Shown here one piece after another: positions 33,541 to 42,375 of a stretch of DNA of 64,000 nt. Each line of letters starts with the position of its first letter. The first letter of the stretch is position 1. The DNA comes from Merdimmobilis hominis (lineage in GTDB: Bacteria > Bacillota > Clostridia > Oscillospirales > Ruminococcaceae): the NCBI RefSeq assembly GCF_021109255.1, contig NZ_JAJODG010000001.1, one strand, 5' to 3'. Made by a program: the position numbers and the translations under genes. The notes under the pieces are model-generated. The model searched no databases and had not been told where the DNA came from. It saw only the letters and a list, made by a program, of their open reading frames with translations.

Positions 33541-33775
33541 GGGGAAGAACCCTCATTGTGCAGATGGTTGGAACCAAAACGTCAAATTGAAAATTGGCAG
33601 GATCTTCGCGGCACAATATTGCCAAAGAAACAGAGCGAAAATCCTTGTGGGACAAGCTTACAGAGGGAAACCTAGTCCGTCTCAAAACGGGAGACAACCC
33701 AGCAGGAAAAAGGCGGCGCAATAGGGCAAGATGTTGCGCAATTGTAACATTTTGCCTTGCCCAACGAAAAAGAGG

Positions 33776-33804
33776 TTGACAAACTTTGAATATCAAAGTA
33801 TTAT
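33776..33804 (+). promoter_or_regulatory. fab operon promoter P1
   Basis: TTGACA (33776-33781), 17 nt, TATTAT (33799-33804). A FabT-like palindrome fills the spacer. Confidence 0.82.
33784..33798. promoter_or_regulatory. FabT-like operator 1
   Basis: CTTTGAATATCAAAG is a perfect palindrome matching the recalled FabT core TTTGA-N3-TCAAA, located between the -35 and -10 of P1. Confidence 0.65.
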
Positions 33805-33848
33805 GGAAAAGAATTCCGCCTTTAGCGGAACATTTTTTGCAGGTAAAC

Positions 33849-33861
33849 TTTGAACTTCAAA
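33849..33861. promoter_or_regulatory. FabT-like operator 2
   Basis: TTTGAACTTCAAA, the same 5-3-5 core, between P1 and P2 and 12 nt before the P2 -35. Confidence 0.62.
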
Positions 33862-33872
33862 CAATTTAGGGC

Positions 33873-33901
33873 TTGACAAATATTGTAACGGTTGTTACAC
33901 T
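33873..33901 (+). promoter_or_regulatory. fab operon promoter P2
   Basis: TTGACA (33873-33878), 17 nt, TACACT (33896-33901). The palindrome TGTAACGGTTGTTACA (33884-33899) overlaps the spacer and -10. The 444-nt gap 33495-33938 has no gene. Confidence 0.75.
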
Positions 33902-33938
33902 TTTTGTCAAGCTTCATTTTTAGAAAAGGAGGCAGGGT

Positions 33939-34931
33939 ATGCAGGGAATACACATCAGCGCCATGGGGTGCTATCTGCCCGCCCAAGTGGTGAAGAATCA
34001 GGATTTTGAGCGGCTGGTGGAGACCAGCGACGAGTGGATCGTCTCCCACACCGGGGTGCGGGAGCGGCGGGTATCCAGCGGGGAACCCACCTGGTGGATG
34101 GGAGTCCTGGCGGCCAGAGACGCTTTGGAGCGGGGAAAGATAGATGCCGCTTCCATCGACTTGATATTGTTCACCACCGTGACCCCAGAATATTACACCC
34201 CGGCTCTGGCCTGTATCGCCCAGGCCCATTTGGGGGCCCACAATGCCTTTGCCCTGGATCTCAACTGTGCTTGTTCCGGTTTTGTGGCCGCTTTGGACAT
34301 GGCCCGCCGGTATCTGTACACCGGAGGGGTGGACCGTGTCCTGATCATCAGCGCCGAGCGGCTTTCCGCCATCACCGATTACACCGACCGTTCCACCTGT
34401 GTCCTCTTTGGGGATGGGGCCTCTGCCTGTGTGGTGGAGCGGGGGGAAGGCCTTTATTCCTCCCATCTGTCCGCCGACGGCATGGGGGCGAGCTCTCTGT
34501 ATGCTGCCCACGGGGAACCAGCGGAAAACCCCTTTGCCGACCCAGCCCTGGCGCCGGAAATGCCGGAGATTTTCCAGGGGGAGAAGCTCCACATGAACGG
34601 CAGGGAGGTCTACCGCTTTGCCACCAAGACAATGGCCCAGGAGGTTCGCGCCGCGTGTTTCCAGGCAGGGATTGAGGTGGAGGAGATAGATCTTGTAATC
34701 CCCCACCAGGCCAATGTTCGGATTGTGGAAACCGCTATGAAGCTGCTGGGTCTGCCCATGGAGCGGGCCTATTTGAATTTGGAGCAGCTGGGGAACACCT
34801 CCAGCGCCAGCATCCCTCTCGCCATGGACGAGGCCCTTCAAAAGGGTGCAATACAGCCGGGGATGCTTGTCTGTGCCGTGGGATTCGGCGCGGGGCTGAC
34901 CAGCGGCGCGGTGCTGCTGCGCTGGGAGTAA
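33939..34931 (+). CDS. fabH: 3-oxoacyl-ACP synthase III FabH
   Basis: A 330-residue KASIII that starts fatty-acid chains by condensing acyl-CoA with malonyl-ACP. Seen: catalytic Cys112 in CACSGF, His in PHQANVRI, Asn in LGNTSSASI, and TGVRERR near the N-terminus. First gene of the fab/acc operon, 38 nt after the P2 -10, with AAAGGAGG before ATG. No fabT gene precedes it, although that is the usual arrangement in lactic acid bacteria. Confidence 0.95.
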   Translation: MQGIHISAMGCYLPAQVVKNQDFERLVETSDEWIVSHTGVRERRVSSGEPTWWMGVLAARDALERGKIDAASIDLILFTTVTPEYYTPALACIAQAHLGAHNAFALDLNCACSGFVAALDMARRYLYTGGVDRVLIISAERLSAITDYTDRSTCVLFGDGASACVVERGEGLYSSHLSADGMGASSLYAAHGEPAENPFADPALAPEMPEIFQGEKLHMNGREVYRFATKTMAQEVRAACFQAGIEVEEIDLVIPHQANVRIVETAMKLLGLPMERAYLNLEQLGNTSSASIPLAMDEALQKGAIQPGMLVCAVGFGAGLTSGAVLLRWE

Positions 34932-34953
34932 CGAGGAAAGAAGGAAATACGCC

Positions 34954-35910
34954 ATGCTGAAAACCAAACTGACTGAGCTTCTGGGGATTGAGTACCCCAT
35001 TTTCCAGGGCGGCATGTCCTGGATTGCCGACGCCAAACTGGCCGCGGCCGTATCCGAAGGGGGCGGCCTGGGCATCATCGCCGCCTCCAACGCCCCGGTG
35101 GAGGTGGTGCGGGAAATGGTCCGGGAGACCAAGTCCCTCACCGACAAGCCCTTTGGAGTCAACATTATGCTGATGAGCGACAACGCCCCGGCAGTAGCCC
35201 AAATGGTCATCGACGAGCAGGTAGCGGTGGTCACCACCGGTGCCGGAAACCCGGGCAAATACATCGAAGGTTGGAAGGCCGCGGGGATCAAGGTCATCCC
35301 GGTGGTGCCCACGGTGGCCCTGGCCCGCCGGATGGAGCGGGCAGGCGCCGACGCCGTCATCGCCGAAGGGACCGAGGCGGGCGGCCACATTGGGGAACTG
35401 ACCACTATGGCCCTGGTGCCCCAGGTGGCGGATGCGGTGAACATCCCTGTCATTGCCGCCGGGGGGATTGCCGATGCCCGGGGGGTTTCGGCTGCCTTGA
35501 TGCTGGGGGCAGAAGGGGTCCAGTTGGGGACTATCTTTATCTGTGCCCAGGAATCCCCTGCCCATCCCGACTATAAGCAATTGGTTTTAGATGCAAAGGA
35601 CACCGACACGGTGGTCACCGGCCGGGCCAACGGCCATCCGGTGCGCTCCTTAAAAAATAAATTTACCCGCCGGATCCTGGAGATGGAGAAAGCGGATGCC
35701 GGGTTTGAAGCCATTGAGAACGCCACCGTCGGCTCCTACCGCAAAGCGGTGCAGGATGGCAACATGGAGGAGGGGACCTTCATGTCCGGCCAGATCGCCG
35801 GGATGGTCAAAGAGATTCAGCCTGCGGCGAAAATTGTGGGGGATCTGATGGCCTCCACCGAAGAATACCTGAAAACATTCACCGAGAAGAGGGGGATTAC
35901 ACTTGGCTAA
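34954..35910 (+). CDS. fabK: Enoyl-ACP reductase II FabK
   Basis: A 318-residue FMN-dependent enoyl-ACP reductase catalysing the last step of each elongation cycle; it replaces the triclosan-sensitive FabI. The TIM-barrel nitronate-monooxygenase family pattern is clear: PIFQGGMSWIAD, GGGLGIIAA, GTEAGGHIG, PVIAAGGIAD. It overlaps fabG by 8 nt. Confidence 0.93.
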   Translation: MLKTKLTELLGIEYPIFQGGMSWIADAKLAAAVSEGGGLGIIAASNAPVEVVREMVRETKSLTDKPFGVNIMLMSDNAPAVAQMVIDEQVAVVTTGAGNPGKYIEGWKAAGIKVIPVVPTVALARRMERAGADAVIAEGTEAGGHIGELTTMALVPQVADAVNIPVIAAGGIADARGVSAALMLGAEGVQLGTIFICAQESPAHPDYKQLVLDAKDTDTVVTGRANGHPVRSLKNKFTRRILEMEKADAGFEAIENATVGSYRKAVQDGNMEEGTFMSGQIAGMVKEIQPAAKIVGDLMASTEEYLKTFTEKRGITLG

Positions 35911-36646
35911 AACAGCAATCGTCACCGGCTCCGGCCAGGGGATCGGCGCGGCCATCGCCCTGCGCCTTGCCAAAGAGGGATATAACGTCGCAGTCCACTG
36001 CCGCACACCGGAATCCTGCGCCCAGAAAGGGGAGCCTGTCGCAGAACAGTGCCGTTCTTTTGGGGTGGAAGCCCAGTGCTTTGCTGCCGACGTCTCCGAC
36101 TTTGCCGCCTGCGAAACCCTGGTGAAAGAGGTCAAGGAGCGGTTTGGCTCCATCGACCTGCTGGTCAACAACGCGGGCATCACCCGGGATGGCCTCCTGG
36201 TGCGGATGAAGGAGGAGCAGTTCGACCAAGTCATCGCCTCCAACCTGAAAAGCGCCTTCAACATGATGCGCCACGCTGGATCGGTGATGATGCGCCAGAA
36301 AAGCGGTAAAATTGTCAACCTCTCCTCGGTGGTGGGCCTTTACGGCAACGCCGGGCAGGTCAACTACGCCGCCTCCAAGGCCGGCATTGTGGGGATGACC
36401 AAGTCCGCCGCCAAGGAGCTGGGGGCTCGGGGCATCACCGTCAACGCGGTGGCCCCCGGTTTTATTGACACCGCCATGACGAAGGATCTCCCCCAAGAGA
36501 TGAAGGACACTGTCACCGCCACCACTGCCCTCAAGCGGTTTGGCTCGGCAGAGGAAGTGGCCGCCGCTGTGGCATTTCTCGCTTCGGAGGATGCCTCCTA
36601 CATCACCGGCCAGGTGATTGAGGTGGACGGCGGCATGATGCTGTAA
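35903..36646 (+). CDS. fabG: 3-oxoacyl-ACP reductase FabG
   Basis: A 247-residue short-chain dehydrogenase reducing 3-oxoacyl-ACP with NADPH. Seen: GSGQGIGAAIA cofactor motif, NNAGIT, Ser in NLSSVVG, YAASKAG with catalytic Tyr/Lys, and a C-terminal ITGQVIEVDGGM. It starts at TTG 35903 within the end of fabK, suggesting translational coupling. Confidence 0.95.
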   Translation: MAKTAIVTGSGQGIGAAIALRLAKEGYNVAVHCRTPESCAQKGEPVAEQCRSFGVEAQCFAADVSDFAACETLVKEVKERFGSIDLLVNNAGITRDGLLVRMKEEQFDQVIASNLKSAFNMMRHAGSVMMRQKSGKIVNLSSVVGLYGNAGQVNYAASKAGIVGMTKSAAKELGARGITVNAVAPGFIDTAMTKDLPQEMKDTVTATTALKRFGSAEEVAAAVAFLASEDASYITGQVIEVDGGMML

Positions 36647-36664
36647 GAGAGAGGTAGGAAGAGC

Positions 36665-37903
36665 ATGAGAAGAGTTGTCATCACAGGCATGGGCGCGGTG
36701 ACACCCGCCGGCCTATCGGTGGACAGCCTGTGGGAGAGCGCCCGGCTGGGCCGCCCCCATTTCACGCCGCTGTCCAATTATTTCGACCCCAAGGACGTGG
36801 GGGTCAAGCTGGTCTCCGCCATTGAGGATTGGGACCCCGCCGCCTTCGGCATCGGCAAAAAAGACGCCCGCCGGATGGACCGGTACTGTCAGTTTGCCCT
36901 GGCCGCCGCCAAACAGGCCATGGCCGACGCCGGCTCCCTTTCGGACTTGGACCCCTACCGGGTGGGCGTAATCATCGGCAGCGGCATCGGCGGTTGTGAC
37001 ACCATCCAGGAGGAACACCGCAAAATGCTGGAAAAAGGGCCGGGGAAGGTATCGGTCTTCTTTGTCCCCATGATGATCGCCAACATGGCCCCCGGCACCG
37101 TTGCCATGGAGTTCGGCTACAAGGGAGCCAACTTCGCTGCGGTGACCGCCTGCGCCTCGGGCACCACTGCCATCGGCGAGGCGTTTCACGCCATCAAAAA
37201 CAATTACTTAGACGCGGCCCTGGCCGGGGGGGCGGAGGCGACCATCAGCCTGCTGCCCATCGCCGGGTTTGACAATATGAAAACCCTCTGCACGGGGGAG
37301 GACCCCAACCGCCTTTCTATCCCCTTTGACAAGGAGCGGGGCGGCTTTGTCATCGGCGAGGGCTCCGGCATCCTGGTGCTGGAGGAACTGGAACACGCCA
37401 AAGCCCGGGGGGCTAAAATTTACGCAGAAGTGGTGGGCTATGGCGCCACCGCCGACGCCTACCACATGACCAGCCCCGACCCCGAGGGAAAGGGAACCGC
37501 CAAAGCCATGGAGTTCGCCTTGTCGGAAGCGGGCGTCGCCCCGGAGGCGGTGGATTACATCAATGCCCACGGCACCAGCACCCACCTGAATGACCTGGTG
37601 GAGACTGCTGCCATCAAACGGGTGTTTGGGGAGCATGCCTACCGGCTGGCCGTCAGCTCCACCAAGTCGGTGACCGGCCACATGCTGGGAGCGGCCGGTG
37701 GGGTGGAGGCCATCCTCACCGCCAAGGCCCTCCAGGAGGGAATTTTGCCCCCCACCGCCAATTTAGAGGTGCCCGACGAGGAGTGCGATCTGGACTACAT
37801 CCCCAAAATGGCCCGGGAGAAACAGGCGGTATATGCCCTCTCCAACTCCCTGGGCTTCGGCGGGCAGAACGCCGCCCTTCTCTTGAAACATTGGGAGGAA
37901 TAG
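36665..37903 (+). CDS. fabF: 3-oxoacyl-ACP synthase II FabF
   Basis: A 412-residue elongating condensing enzyme. Catalytic Cys163 in TACASGT, His residues in NAHGTST and TGHMLGAAG complete the CHH triad; C-terminal NSLGFGGQNAALL is standard. It is 18 nt after fabG and 3 nt before accB. Confidence 0.96.
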   Translation: MRRVVITGMGAVTPAGLSVDSLWESARLGRPHFTPLSNYFDPKDVGVKLVSAIEDWDPAAFGIGKKDARRMDRYCQFALAAAKQAMADAGSLSDLDPYRVGVIIGSGIGGCDTIQEEHRKMLEKGPGKVSVFFVPMMIANMAPGTVAMEFGYKGANFAAVTACASGTTAIGEAFHAIKNNYLDAALAGGAEATISLLPIAGFDNMKTLCTGEDPNRLSIPFDKERGGFVIGEGSGILVLEELEHAKARGAKIYAEVVGYGATADAYHMTSPDPEGKGTAKAMEFALSEAGVAPEAVDYINAHGTSTHLNDLVETAAIKRVFGEHAYRLAVSSTKSVTGHMLGAAGGVEAILTAKALQEGILPPTANLEVPDEECDLDYIPKMAREKQAVYALSNSLGFGGQNAALLLKHWEE

Positions 37904-37906
37904 ACC

Positions 37907-38347
37907 ATGAGCGAACTGAATTTCACCCCGGACTCCATCCGGGATTTGATCGAGCTGGTGTCTGAGAAGCACCTGTCCTCCTTTAAAATTGAACAGGGGG
38001 ACTTTAAGCTGGAAATCCAGGGGGAACAGCGCCAAGCAACCCCGGTTCCGGCGGCTGTTGGGGCTGCGCCCATTCTCCAGGAAATTCCCCAAGGGGCTCC
38101 TCAGAAGCCCGCGGGCCGGGAGGTAAAAAGCCCCATTGTAGGGACCTTCTATTCCCGTCCTGCGCCGGAGAAGCCGGCCTTTGCGCCAGTGGGGTCCCAG
38201 GTGAAGAAGGGGGATACCCTCTATATTATAGAATCCATGAAGCTGATGAACGAGGTCGCCAGCGAGTTCGACGGGGTGGTGGCCGAATACTATGTCCAGG
38301 ACGGCGACCCGGTGGAATACGGCCAGCCCATCCTGCGGCTGGAATAG
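37907..38347 (+). CDS. accB: Biotin carboxyl carrier protein AccB
   Basis: A 146-residue BCCP. The N-terminal dimerisation segment (IRDLIELVSEKHLSSFKIE) is followed by a Pro/Ala linker and the biotinyl domain with Lys112 in ESMKLMN, where biotin is attached. It carries CO2 between AccC and AccD/AccA in malonyl-CoA synthesis. Confidence 0.95.
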   Translation: MSELNFTPDSIRDLIELVSEKHLSSFKIEQGDFKLEIQGEQRQATPVPAAVGAAPILQEIPQGAPQKPAGREVKSPIVGTFYSRPAPEKPAFAPVGSQVKKGDTLYIIESMKLMNEVASEFDGVVAEYYVQDGDPVEYGQPILRLE

Positions 38348-38357
38348 GAGGCGCCCC

Positions 38358-38792
38358 ATGCCGCTGTACAATCAGGAACAGATCAAGGAGATCATCCCCC
38401 ACCGGGACCCCTTCCTCCTCATCGACACGGTGGAAGAATTGGAGCCCGGCATCCGGGTGGTGGCCACCAAGCACATCCGGGAGGATGAGGACTGGTTCCG
38501 GGGCCATTTCCCCGGCCACCCGGTGACCCCTGGCGTGCTGGTCATTGAGATGCTGGCCCAGGCCGGGGCGGTTTGCGCCCTCTCCCTGCCGGAGAACCAG
38601 GGCAAGCTGGCCCTCTTTGCCGGCATTGACAACGCCCGATTCCGCAAGCCGGTGGAGCCGGGGATGACCCTGCGCCTGGAGGTGGAGATGATCAAAAACC
38701 GGGGCTCCATCGGGGTGGGGAAAGCCACCGCCACCTGCGACGGCAAGCGGATGGTCACGGCGGAGATCACCTTTGCCTTGGGCGACCGGTAG
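38358..38792 (+). CDS. fabZ: 3-hydroxyacyl-ACP dehydratase FabZ
   Basis: A 144-residue hotdog-fold dehydratase with IIPHRDPFLLID, catalytic His54 in FPGHPVTPG and Glu64 in LVIEML. ATG at 38358 follows AGGAGG, 10 nt after accB; the family length supports this start over an in-frame upstream ATG. Confidence 0.95.
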   Translation: MPLYNQEQIKEIIPHRDPFLLIDTVEELEPGIRVVATKHIREDEDWFRGHFPGHPVTPGVLVIEMLAQAGAVCALSLPENQGKLALFAGIDNARFRKPVEPGMTLRLEVEMIKNRGSIGVGKATATCDGKRMVTAEITFALGDR

Positions 38793-38807
38793 CGGGAGGA
38801 AAAAGCC

Positions 38808-40160
38808 ATGTTTTCCAAAGTGTTAATCGCCAACCGGGGGGAGATCGCGGTGCGGATCATCCGCACCTGCCGGGAGCTGGGCATCCCCACGGTGGCTGTC
38901 TGCTCCGAGGCGGACCGCACCGCCCTCCACGCCCAGATCGCCGATGAGACGGTCTGTGTGGGGCCCGCTCCCTCTAAGGACAGCTATTTGAATATGCAGT
39001 CGATCTTAGCCGCCTGCGACCTCTCCGGGGCGGATGCAGTCCACCCGGGCTTCGGCTTTTTGTCGGAGAACGCGGCCTTTGCCCGGCTGTGTGCCCGGTG
39101 CGGGGTGACCTTCATCGGCCCCAGTCCCGAGGCCATGGATGCTATGGGGGACAAGGCCCAGGCGAAAAAGACCATGAAGGCCGCCGGGGTTCCGGTGGTG
39201 CCCGGCTCCGACGGGGAGATTTCCTCGGTGGAGGAAGCCAAAAAGATCGCCGGGGAGATCGGTTACCCGGTGATGGTCAAAGCCAGCGCCGGGGGCGGCG
39301 GCCGGGGCATCCGGAAGGTCCTTTCCCCCGATGAGCTGGAAGGGGCTATCCTGGCCGCCAAACAGGAGGCGGGAAGTTTCTTCGGCAGCGACGGCATCTA
39401 CCTGGAAAAGTTCATCGAAAACCCCCGTCACGTGGAAATCCAGATCCTCTGCGACCGGCAGGGGAACGCCGTCCACCTGGGGGAGCGGGACTGCTCCATG
39501 CAGCGCCGCAACCAAAAGGTACTGGAGGAATGCCCCAGCCCAGCGGTGGACGAACCCCTCCGCCAAAGGATGGGGGAAGCCGCCGTCAAAGCCGCCCTTG
39601 CGGTGGGCTATGAAGGGGCAGGGACCATCGAATTCCTTCTGGACCGGAGCGGCCATTTCTATTTTATGGAGATGAATACCCGCATCCAGGTGGAACACCC
39701 CATAACGGAAGCAGTGACCGGGGTGGACCTGGTGAAGCAGCAGATCCTCATCGCTGACGGCCACCCCCTCCCCTTTGCCCAGAAGGACATTGAGATGCGG
39801 GGCCACGCCATCGAGTGCCGGATCAACGCCGAGAACCCGGCCTTGGACTTCCGGCCCAGCCCCGGCAAGATCGAGGGGCTGTACCTGCCCGGCGGGCCTG
39901 GCATCCGCATCGACAGCGCGGTTTACGCGGGATATACCATCCCGCCCTACTACGATTCGATGATCGGCAAGCTGATCGCCTTCGCCCCCACCCGCAAGGA
40001 GGCCATCGCCAAGATGAAATGGGCCCTGGCGGAGTTTTTGGTGGATGGGGTGGACACCAACATCGAGTTTCAGCTTCAATTGATCGGCACCCCGGAGTTC
40101 CAATCGGGGGAGTACGACAACGGATATTTGATGAGCGGCCGGTTCCAATACCAGCCGTAA
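38808..40160 (+). CDS. accC: Biotin carboxylase AccC
   Basis: A 450-residue ATP-grasp enzyme that carboxylates biotin on AccB. Seen: KVLIANRGEIAVRIIR at the N-terminus, the Gly-rich ASAGGGGRGI loop, the EMNTRIQVEHP active-site motif. Lies between fabZ and accD with short gaps. Confidence 0.96.
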   Translation: MFSKVLIANRGEIAVRIIRTCRELGIPTVAVCSEADRTALHAQIADETVCVGPAPSKDSYLNMQSILAACDLSGADAVHPGFGFLSENAAFARLCARCGVTFIGPSPEAMDAMGDKAQAKKTMKAAGVPVVPGSDGEISSVEEAKKIAGEIGYPVMVKASAGGGGRGIRKVLSPDELEGAILAAKQEAGSFFGSDGIYLEKFIENPRHVEIQILCDRQGNAVHLGERDCSMQRRNQKVLEECPSPAVDEPLRQRMGEAAVKAALAVGYEGAGTIEFLLDRSGHFYFMEMNTRIQVEHPITEAVTGVDLVKQQILIADGHPLPFAQKDIEMRGHAIECRINAENPALDFRPSPGKIEGLYLPGGPGIRIDSAVYAGYTIPPYYDSMIGKLIAFAPTRKEAIAKMKWALAEFLVDGVDTNIEFQLQLIGTPEFQSGEYDNGYLMSGRFQYQP

Positions 40161-40179
40161 CTGGAAGGAGGGATCCTAG

Positions 40180-41043
40180 GTGCTGCAAGATTTGTTCGGC
40201 AAGGTAAAAAAGCGGGCCGCCGTGGAGGGGAAGAAAAAGACCTCCGACATGGATGTGCCCCAGAACCTCTTGTTCCAATGCCCCAAGTGCCGGGCGGTGA
40301 TGCTGATGGATGAGTTTGAGGAAAACGGCAAAGTCTGCCGCAAATGCGGCCACCACGCCCGCCTCACCGCTTGGGAGCGGATCCGCCTCACCGCCGACCC
40401 CGGCTCCTTCCGGGAGCTGGATGGCAGCCTGATGGCCTGCGACCCTATCGGCTTTGAGGATTACCCCCGCAAACTGGAGAATACCCGCCGGGCCACCGGC
40501 TTGTTGGACGCCGTGGTCACCGGGACCTGTTCCATCCAGGGAAGCCCTTGCGTCATCGGGGTGATGGACAGCCGGTTTATGATGGCCTCCATGGGTTCGG
40601 CCGCCGGGGAGCGGATCACCCGCGCCTTTGAAACCGCCTTGGAAAAGGGATTGCCCATCGTCTTCTTCACCGCCAGCGGCGGCGCACGGATGCAGGAGGG
40701 AATGCTCAGCTTGATGCAGATGGCCAAAACTGCCGGTGCGGCCAAGCGCCACAGCGACGCCGGCCTTTTGTATGTGACGGTGCTCACCGACCCCACCACC
40801 GGCGGGGTCACCGCCAGCTTTGCCTCCCTGGGGGACATCATCCTGGCAGAGCCCGGGGCCCTCATCGGGTTTGCGGGGAGAAGGGTCATCGAAGGGACCA
40901 TCAAGCAAAAGCTGCCGGAGGATTTCCAATCGGCGGAGTTTTTGAGAAGCCACGGGTTTGTGGATGAAATCGTGAGCCGGGGGGAGCTGCGCCATGCGCT
41001 GGGCCACCTGCTGGCCCTGCACCGGGGAGGTGAGAGAAGATGA
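40180..41043 (+). CDS. accD: Acetyl-CoA carboxylase carboxyltransferase beta subunit AccD
   Basis: A 287-residue subunit starting at GTG 40180 after AAGGAGGG. The zinc ribbon is visible (CPKC at about 29-32, CRKC about 20 residues later), then the crotonase-like carboxyltransferase domain with TASGGARMQEG. It overlaps accA by 4 nt (ATGA), which fits equal production of the A2D2 heterotetramer. Confidence 0.95.
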   Translation: MLQDLFGKVKKRAAVEGKKKTSDMDVPQNLLFQCPKCRAVMLMDEFEENGKVCRKCGHHARLTAWERIRLTADPGSFRELDGSLMACDPIGFEDYPRKLENTRRATGLLDAVVTGTCSIQGSPCVIGVMDSRFMMASMGSAAGERITRAFETALEKGLPIVFFTASGGARMQEGMLSLMQMAKTAGAAKRHSDAGLLYVTVLTDPTTGGVTASFASLGDIILAEPGALIGFAGRRVIEGTIKQKLPEDFQSAEFLRSHGFVDEIVSRGELRHALGHLLALHRGGERR

Positions 41044-41828
41044 CCACATGGGACCGGATTGAACTGATCCGAAGCAAAAACCGGCCCACCATCCGGGACT
41101 ACATCCCCCTTTTGTTTGACGGCTTCGTGGAGCTCCACGGGGACCGGCTGTACGGGGACGATCCGGCCATCCTGGGGGGGATCGCCCGGTACCGGGGCAC
41201 CCCGGTGACGGTGATCGGCCAGGTGAAGGGCCGCAACTTGGAGGAGAACAAGCGGGCCAACTTCGCCATGCCCCATCCCGAAGGGTACCGCAAAGCCCTG
41301 CGGCTGATGCGCCAGGCAGAGAAATTCCGCCGGCCGGTGATTTTGTTCATCGACACCCCCGGCGCCTTCTGCGACATGGAGTCGGAGGAGCGAGGTCAGG
41401 GTGAAGCCATCGCCCGGTGCCTCTATGAGATGATGACTCTAAAAACCCCCATCCTCTCCATCGTGCTGGGGGAGGGGGGCAGCGGCGGGGCTTTGGCCCT
41501 GGGGGTCTGCGACCAGCTGGCCATGATGGAAAACGCCGTCTATTCGGTGATTTCCCCCCGGGGCTGCGCCAGCATCCTCTGGAAAGACCCCTCCCGGGAG
41601 AAGGAGGCCGCCGAAATGCTGCGGATCACCGCCCAGGACCTATTGGAACTGGGGATCGCGGAAACCATCATCCCAGAACCGGAGACCCATGCCGACCCTG
41701 CCGGGATGGCCAGGGCCATCGACGATTACCTTTCTCAAACAATTTCAAATTATCTTAAAATTCCTATTGATAAATTGCTGCAAAACAGGTATGATAAGTT
41801 TCGTAAGATCGGCCAGTTCTTGGAATAG
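41040..41828 (+). CDS. accA: Acetyl-CoA carboxylase carboxyltransferase alpha subunit AccA
   Basis: A 262-residue subunit, shorter at the N-terminus than the E. coli protein (319 residues), as in other Clostridia. Seen: LHGDRLYGDDPAI, GRNLEENKRANFAMPHPEGYRKA, IDTPGAFCDMESEERGQ, GEGGSGGALALG. Its last 25 codons are noticeably AT-richer than the rest. Confidence 0.95.
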   Translation: MTTWDRIELIRSKNRPTIRDYIPLLFDGFVELHGDRLYGDDPAILGGIARYRGTPVTVIGQVKGRNLEENKRANFAMPHPEGYRKALRLMRQAEKFRRPVILFIDTPGAFCDMESEERGQGEAIARCLYEMMTLKTPILSIVLGEGGSGGALALGVCDQLAMMENAVYSVISPRGCASILWKDPSREKEAAEMLRITAQDLLELGIAETIIPEPETHADPAGMARAIDDYLSQTISNYLKIPIDKLLQNRYDKFRKIGQFLE

Positions 41829-41842
41829 CCCGATCTAAGGCC

Positions 41843-41897
41843 AAAAAATGCTTTTCTGCAGCCATTTTTTCGCTGCACCCCCGGCGGCTCTGCCGCC
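41843..41897 (+). other. Hairpins in the accA-acpP gap
   Basis: AAAAAATG (41843-41850) pairs with CATTTTTT (41863-41870), and GGCGGC-TCT-GCCGCC spans 41883-41897. They may attenuate or process the transcript so that acpP is expressed at a different level. Confidence 0.35.
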
Positions 41898-41968
41898 ATA
41901 CAATTCCTAAGGTTTGCCGTGCGCCGGCAACTGGAATCACAGAAAATGTATCGAGGAGGAACCTGTAT

Positions 41969-42202
41969 ATGGTATTCGAGAAAGTAAAGGACATTTTGGT
42001 TGACCAGCTGGATGTGGAAGAAGGCGTTGTCACCATGGAGGCTTCCATCGCCGACGACCTGGGCGCTGATTCCCTGGACGTTGTGGACCTGGTCATGAGC
42101 CTGGAGGACGAGTTTGACATCGAGATCCCCGACGAGGAGATTGAGAACATCAAAACCGTCGGCGACGTCGTCAAGTACATCGAGGACAACATCGCCCAAT
42201 AA
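41969..42202 (+). CDS. acpP: Acyl carrier protein
   Basis: A 77-residue acidic ACP with phosphopantetheine attachment Ser35 in LGADSLDVVD. It carries all intermediates of the fab pathway. A 140-nt hairpin-containing gap separates it from accA, and a strong terminator follows, so it may have extra control because ACP is needed in excess. Confidence 0.96.
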   Translation: MVFEKVKDILVDQLDVEEGVVTMEASIADDLGADSLDVVDLVMSLEDEFDIEIPDEEIENIKTVGDVVKYIEDNIAQ

Positions 42203-42219
42203 GGGGATGTCAAGCCGTG

Positions 42220-42246
42220 GGGCGCACGCTGGTGCGCCCTTTTTTG
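42220..42246 (+). terminator. Terminator after acpP
   Basis: GGGCGCAC (42220-42227), GCTG loop, GTGCGCCC (42232-42239), T6. Confidence 0.92.
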
Positions 42247-42280
42247 TTGGCAAAAGAGGGATCCAAACCGGCCTGTGGCC

Positions 42281-42309
42281 TTGAATTTTGCTGGGGAACC
42301 CGATATAAT
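42281..42309 (+). promoter_or_regulatory. proS promoter
   Basis: TTGAAT (42281-42286), 17 nt, TATAAT (42304-42309). The leader is only about 60 nt, too short for a T-box. Confidence 0.75.
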
Positions 42310-42375
42310 GAAAGATATTCTATAAAAACCCATCGCAATTTGCGAGCGAACGATAAAAGAATCGGAGGAAACGCT

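Noticed and set aside
42203..42375. Possible T-box before proS
   Set aside because: Only about 60 nt lie between the promoter and the start, and no T-box sequence (TGGNACC) or specifier-loop architecture was seen.
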